DNA of 10,152 bases, from the NCBI GenBank assembly GCA_003517965.1, contig DOZO01000008.1:1-10152 (forward strand), given 5' to 3'. This stretch comes from Desulfobulbaceae bacterium (GTDB lineage Bacteria > Desulfobacterota > Desulfobulbia > Desulfobulbales > Desulfurivibrionaceae). The notes under the pieces were generated by a model. That model made no database searches. It saw only the letters and a program-made list of their open reading frames with translations, and was not told where the DNA came from. The position numbers and the translations under genes were made by a program. This document shows, piece by piece, positions 7,083 to 10,152 of the stretch (position 1 is its first letter; every line of letters starts with the position of its first letter).

Positions 7083-7106
7083 ACCGTGGCAATCGCGGTT
7101 TTTTTT
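7083..7106 (+). terminator. Terminator-like hairpin on the plus strand
   Basis: On the plus strand ACCGTG and CGCGGT pair around a GCAAT loop (6 bp including a G-T wobble) and eight T follow at once (7099-7106). No plus-strand gene precedes it. In the minus direction the same hairpin is preceded by eight A and not followed by T, so it would not be an intrinsic terminator there. It may be a structural part of the ffh leader or a block on antisense transcription. Confidence 0.35.
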
Positions 7107-7218
7107 GCAACTTCAACAAACATGGCGCTCAATCACGCAAAAAAGCCCCCGGCAAAATCAGGCAACCGCAAGTCGTAAAAAAAACAAACCTCTCCCCTTC
7201 TGGGCCGGAAAACGGACA

Positions 7219-7247
7219 AAGATACTTTGCCAGACGCAGGATGTCAA
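7219..7247 (-). promoter_or_regulatory. Candidate sigma70-type promoter for ffh
   Basis: Minus strand: perfect -35 TTGACA (7247-7242), 17-nt spacer, -10 TATCTT (7224-7219, 4 of 6 consensus positions). Transcription would start near 7213 and give a leader of about 200 nt before the ffh ATG at 7012. It lies in the only large gap upstream of the ffh-rplS cluster, which supports a real role. Confidence 0.6.
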
Positions 7248-7396
7248 GCAACAATATATCCGGAAATCCACCATCAAGTGAGACGATACTATTGCAGGCG
7301 GCTGGTTGGGCTGATTGGCTCAGCATATTCCTGGTGCGCGATGATTCGGCAAGCAATTTCACTCGCCGGACCACCCTCACCCTGTGATCGCTTATC

Positions 7397-8662
7397 TCAG
7401 ATAGTTTCCCCTGTGGCGATAACCAGCGACGGGAAATCCACGGCCTTGCGGGAGGGGGTCACCACGCAGTTGCGTCCAATCACAGCCTGGGCCGGCACCT
7501 CCGCTTCCTTACCGATCATGGTGATCCCGGTATACAGATGTTTGGGACAGGCCTTGTTGGGAATCGTCTCCTCCTCGCCCTGCCCCACCACCGCCCCCGG
7601 ACCTACTCGGACTCTCTTGTCGAGGATGGCCAGGTCTATCACCGCCCCTTCTTCCAGAACGCAGTCGTGCAGAATGATTGAATCCCTGACCCGAACATTC
7701 TTCCCCACCCGCACCCCGGGCGAAAGAACCGAATTGATCACCTCACCTTCAATCACGCAACCAGCCGAGATCAGTGAATCTTCCACCACACAACCGGCGG
7801 CAAAACGAGCGGGGCAACGATCATCCGTCAACCGGTCCGCATAGGGATTTGGCCGGATACCCCAGGCCTGCGGGGAGATCTCGGAATCGTTCTTGAGCAG
7901 ATCCATGTTCGCCTCCCAGTACGCCTGGATAGTGCCCACATCCCGCCAGTAGCCATGAAAGGGATAAGCAAAAACATTGTCCCGTTCGATAGCCTTGGGA
8001 ATGAGATGCATGCCGAAATCCACCTCCTCACGATCTTCCTCTAAAAGCCTCAGCAGATATTCGGTGTCAAAAACATAGATCCCCATAGAGGCCAGATCGG
8101 TGCGAGCCACCCGGGGTTTTTCCTCCCATTCGACGATGCGGCCTTCAGAATTGGTGACCCCCGCGCCAAAATGGTGGATCTCGGAGAGTGGCACCACCAT
8201 CATGGCAATGGTTACCTGGGCCTTTTTCCGACGATGAAAGCGGAGCATGTCATCAAGATCCATGCGATAGATATGATCCCCGGAAAGGATGATTGTCTCC
8301 CTGGCAGGATGCGCCCTGATAAAGTCGATGTTCTGCCGCACCGCGTCGGCGGTGCCCTTGTACCAGTCGGAATCATGAGACCCGGTGCGCGGGGGGAGAA
8401 TCTTGATCCCCCTGGTGCGACCCGTGAAATCCCAGGCCTCGCCAGTGCCGAGATGACGCATCAAGGAAAGGGGCTTGTATTGAGTGAGAATGCCAACCTG
8501 GCTTAAGCCAGAGTTCATCACATTGCTCAAGGAAAAATCAATGATCCGGTAAACCCCGGCAAAGGGCACAGCCGGTTTCGCTCTGGACTGCACCAGGACA
8601 TTGAGGCGGCTGCCAACCCCTCCAGCCAGCAGAAGAACCAGGGTATTGTCGCCTTGCATCAT
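7397..8662 (-). CDS. glgC: ADP-glucose pyrophosphorylase, catalytic-type copy
   Basis: Glucose-1-phosphate adenylyltransferase makes ADP-glucose from ATP and glucose-1-phosphate for glycogen synthesis. The 421 residues comprise an N-terminal nucleotidyltransferase domain (about 1-265) and a C-terminal left-handed beta-helix (about 285-405). The catalytic signatures are intact: GGVGSRL (14-20), KPAVPF (29-34), SGDHIYRMD (127-135), with the metal-binding Asp, EKP (181-183) for glucose-1-phosphate, ASMGIYVF (191-198) and WRDVGT (239-244), whose Asp241 corresponds to the second metal ligand of E. coli GlgC. The start ATG 8662 overlaps the stop of the upstream paralogue (ATGA) and has GAGG 7 nt before it, so the two are probably translated together. 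No classical terminator with a T run was seen after the stop. No other glycogen gene lies in the window. Confidence 0.9.
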   Translation of the reverse strand: MMQGDNTLVLLLAGGVGSRLNVLVQSRAKPAVPFAGVYRIIDFSLSNVMNSGLSQVGILTQYKPLSLMRHLGTGEAWDFTGRTRGIKILPPRTGSHDSDWYKGTADAVRQNIDFIRAHPARETIILSGDHIYRMDLDDMLRFHRRKKAQVTIAMMVVPLSEIHHFGAGVTNSEGRIVEWEEKPRVARTDLASMGIYVFDTEYLLRLLEEDREEVDFGMHLIPKAIERDNVFAYPFHGYWRDVGTIQAYWEANMDLLKNDSEISPQAWGIRPNPYADRLTDDRCPARFAAGCVVEDSLISAGCVIEGEVINSVLSPGVRVGKNVRVRDSIILHDCVLEEGAVIDLAILDKRVRVGPGAVVGQGEEETIPNKACPKHLYTGITMIGKEAEVPAQAVIGRNCVVTPSRKAVDFPSLVIATGETI

Positions 8663-9918
8663 CGCAGCACCTCACCGTTGGCTACTTTACCGACCATCTG
8701 ATCCGGGCGCAGATCCGGGTGCAAGACACAGCCGGAACCGATCACCATGCCGTCAGGCAGATGATTATTCCAACCGATCACCGTCACCTTGTCGGCCTGA
8801 GGCGAGTCTGACTCGCCAATCCGCACCCTGGCCCCAAAGGTCACGTTATTATCACTCACCACCGTATCGAGAATGGCGCCATGCCCCACCACGTTATCGT
8901 AAAAGAGCACCGAGTTCCTCACCTCTGCCCCGGATTTGACATGCACCCCAGGAAAGAGAATGGAGTTTTCCACCCGTCCTTCCACAACACAACCGTTATA
9001 AATCAAACTGTTCTCGATGCTGGCCCCATGTCCTACCTTGAGCGGCTGACAGTCCCGGACCGAGAGATGTTCCAGGTTGGTGCGAATGCCCCAGTCCTCG
9101 AGCTTAATCTTTGGTTCCGGCCCCAGCAGGTCCATACTGGTCTGCCAGTATTCAGCAATGGTTCGGGTATATCCCCAGTAGCCACGGAACTTAAAGCCAT
9201 ATACCCTGCGCTGGCTCGCCATGATCCGGGGCATAATATCCCGGCCGAATTCGAAAGAATCATCCTCTCTGGCATTCATCTCCAACACCTCGTAAAGAAC
9301 TGACGGCTTGAAGCAGTACACGGTGAGTGAGGCCCAGTTGAAGGCGGGGTTGGCAGGTTTTTCCTGATACTGGAGAATACGGCCGCCACGCTCGCCATCC
9401 TCGTCGTCAATTTCTGCCACCCCAAATCGGCTGGCTTCGGCCATGGGTACCTGCAGGTAAGCCATGGTCAGGTCGGCATCCTTGTCCCGATGATACTGAA
9501 GAATCTCCCGATAATCCATCTGGTAGACATGGTCTCCGGAGAGCACCAGAATAGTTTCAGGATCATGATATTGGACAAAATCGAGATTCTGATGAATTGC
9601 ATCAGCCGAGCCTCGATACCAGCTGCTCTGACCCGAGCCCTTGGAGGGAGGGAGAATGGAAACTCCGCGATAACGGCCAATCATATCCCAAGCCGCACCT
9701 ACCCCAATATGATTGATCAGGGAAAAGCTCCGATACTGACTGAGGATGGCGACCCGTTCCAGACCGGAGTGCATGAGATTACTCAGGGCAAAATCAATCA
9801 TCCTGACAAAGCCGCCAAAGGGGACCGCCGACTTAGGCCGATAGGCGGTGAGCACATCCAGCTCGTCAACGCGCCCTCCGGCAAGGATCATGGCCAGAAC
9901 CTTCGGTTTCAGTTTCAT
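8659..9918 (-). CDS. GlgC-like nucleotidyltransferase with degenerate catalytic motifs (probable regulatory or non-catalytic partner)
   Basis: 419-residue paralogue of the adjacent GlgC, collinear with it without gaps over roughly the first 115 residues and with the same two-domain layout (nucleotidyltransferase, then beta-helix hexapeptide repeats about 285-400). Retained: KSAVPF region (29-34), MIDFALSN (40-47), GDHVYQMD (128-135) and EKP (186-188). Changed: the pyrophosphorylase loop is GGRVDEL (14-20) where active enzymes have GxGTRL, KPA has become KSA, the SMG turn is SLT (197-199), and the RDVGT motif is GYTRT (249-253), so the second metal-binding Asp is Tyr250. By analogy with plant large subunits and the GlgD partner of Firmicutes GlgC, a regulatory or substrate-altered subunit is likely. 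ATG 9918 has AGGA 5 nt upstream. Annotation pipelines would call it GlgC; activity is doubtful. Confidence 0.85.
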   Translation of the reverse strand: MKLKPKVLAMILAGGRVDELDVLTAYRPKSAVPFGGFVRMIDFALSNLMHSGLERVAILSQYRSFSLINHIGVGAAWDMIGRYRGVSILPPSKGSGQSSWYRGSADAIHQNLDFVQYHDPETILVLSGDHVYQMDYREILQYHRDKDADLTMAYLQVPMAEASRFGVAEIDDEDGERGGRILQYQEKPANPAFNWASLTVYCFKPSVLYEVLEMNAREDDSFEFGRDIMPRIMASQRRVYGFKFRGYWGYTRTIAEYWQTSMDLLGPEPKIKLEDWGIRTNLEHLSVRDCQPLKVGHGASIENSLIYNGCVVEGRVENSILFPGVHVKSGAEVRNSVLFYDNVVGHGAILDTVVSDNNVTFGARVRIGESDSPQADKVTVIGWNNHLPDGMVIGSGCVLHPDLRPDQMVGKVANGEVLR

Positions 9919-9944
9919 GTGGTTCCTGAAGAAAGAGGGGGGAA

Positions 9945-9960
9945 TGCCGTTGTAACGGCA
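9945..9960. repeat. 16-bp palindrome in the leader of the glg pair
   Basis: TGCCGTT and AACGGCA form perfect 7-bp arms around a 2-nt centre, 26 nt upstream of the first glg ATG. It could be an operator half-site pair or a hairpin in the 5' leader. Neighbouring bases offer an alternative GGCA/TGCC pairing with 9957-9969. No regulator can be named. Confidence 0.5.
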
Positions 9961-10023
9961 TAAAGTGCCATAACGAAATGATCAATAAGCAACGACTATT
10001 CCAGAACGGCCCCTAAACTGCTG

Positions 10024-10042
10024 TTGCACTTTCTGAGTGCAA
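10024..10042. repeat. Inverted repeat near the predicted glg transcript start
   Basis: TTGCACT and AGTGCAA are perfect 7-bp arms around a 5-nt loop. The repeat begins about where transcription would start from the candidate promoter just upstream, so it could be an operator or a 5'-end hairpin. No T run follows on either strand, so it is not an intrinsic terminator. Confidence 0.45.
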
Positions 10043-10046
10043 AACC

Positions 10047-10075
10047 ATTATGGGAAGCCTTGCGCCAAAAAGCAA
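10047..10075 (-). promoter_or_regulatory. Candidate promoter for the glg pair
   Basis: Minus strand: -35 TTGCTT (10075-10070, 3 of 6), 17-nt spacer, -10 CATAAT (10052-10047, 5 of 6). It would give a leader of about 120 nt. The -35 half lies inside a bulged hairpin, AAGCTTGC with GCAAgGCTT (10079-10055). The weak -35 suggests an activator or a chance match. Confidence 0.35.
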
Positions 10076-10152
10076 GCTTTGGGACGTGAGAGAGGAAAAA
10101 ATTCGTAATCGTTCACCAAGGGCACCCAATTTCAGGTAAACCCGGGACTGTA

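Larger units (their letters stand above)
7013..7396 (-). other. Intergenic region between glgC and ffh: promoter plus long ffh leader
   Basis: 384 nt without a convincing gene. From the glgC end it holds an imperfect stem (CGGCGAG with CTTGCCG, 7368-7347, 8-nt loop, no T run), then the TTGACA/TATCTT promoter (7247-7219), then a leader of about 200 nt to the ffh start. On the minus strand the leader has a T8 tract (GTTTTTTTTACG), a GC-rich GCCGGGGGC followed by T6, and a hairpin-forming ACCGCG/CACGGT element (7098-7083). I could not match it to a known riboswitch or to SRP RNA. An open frame at 7129-7380 on the minus strand has no recognisable protein character. Confidence 0.5.

Noticed and set aside
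7013..7213. ffs (4.5S SRP RNA) or a known riboswitch in the ffh leader
   Set aside because: The conserved GGAAG/GCAGCC core of SRP RNA is absent, and no signature of TPP, cobalamin, c-di-GMP, fluoride or guanidine riboswitches was seen.
7302..7320. Short tandem repeat GCTGGTTGG / GCTGATTGG
   Set aside because: Only two imperfect 9-nt copies; too little to call a repeat or binding-site array.
7129..7380. Minus-strand open frame of 83 codons between glgC and ffh
   Set aside because: GTG start without a clear ribosome site, no recognisable domain, and the frame runs through the TTGACA promoter and the T-rich leader; most likely a chance frame.

Overview
The window is bacterial chromosome, and every gene supported by the sequence lies on the minus strand. 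Reading from high to low coordinates, it holds a two-gene glg cluster, then a translation and secretion cluster (ffh, rpsP, a KH-domain gene, rimM, trmD, a second SPOUT RNA methyltransferase, rplS), then rnhB, a yraN-type gene, and pdxA running into tmk at the window edge. The order rpsP-KH-rimM-trmD-SPOUT-rplS-rnhB-yraN, the protein sequences and the moderately GC-rich composition suggest a Desulfobacterota (former Deltaproteobacteria) genome, perhaps Desulfobulbales. That placement is inference from gene order and protein flavour, not a database match.

Region by region: 9919-10152 is a non-coding upstream region with a candidate sigma70-type promoter and three inverted repeats. 8659-9918 and 7397-8662 are two ADP-glucose pyrophosphorylase paralogues overlapping by 4 nt. 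The downstream copy keeps the catalytic signatures. The upstream copy has lost several of them and looks like a non-catalytic or regulatory partner. 7013-7396 is a 384-nt gap with a good sigma70-type promoter (TTGACA, 17 nt, TATCTT) and a leader of about 200 nt ahead of ffh. 2697-7012 is a tightly packed cluster ending at a strong intrinsic terminator just past rplS. 1-2538 is a second tight cluster, with stop/start contacts between rnhB, yraN and pdxA.

How the genes fit together: Ffh targets nascent membrane proteins. S16, L19, RimM and KhpA serve ribosome structure and assembly or RNA binding. TrmD methylates G37 of tRNAs, and the SPOUT protein probably modifies RNA as well. RNase HII removes ribonucleotides from DNA. 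PdxA serves vitamin B6 synthesis and Tmk serves dTTP synthesis. The glg pair would make ADP-glucose for glycogen.

The two most unusual points are that pdxA and tmk share one reading frame with no stop between them, making an apparent PdxA-Tmk fusion with an 11-residue junction, and that an intact glgC sits in tandem with a glgC copy that has lost its pyrophosphorylase loop and its second metal-binding Asp. I found no phage, transposon, CRISPR, tRNA, rRNA or defence system.
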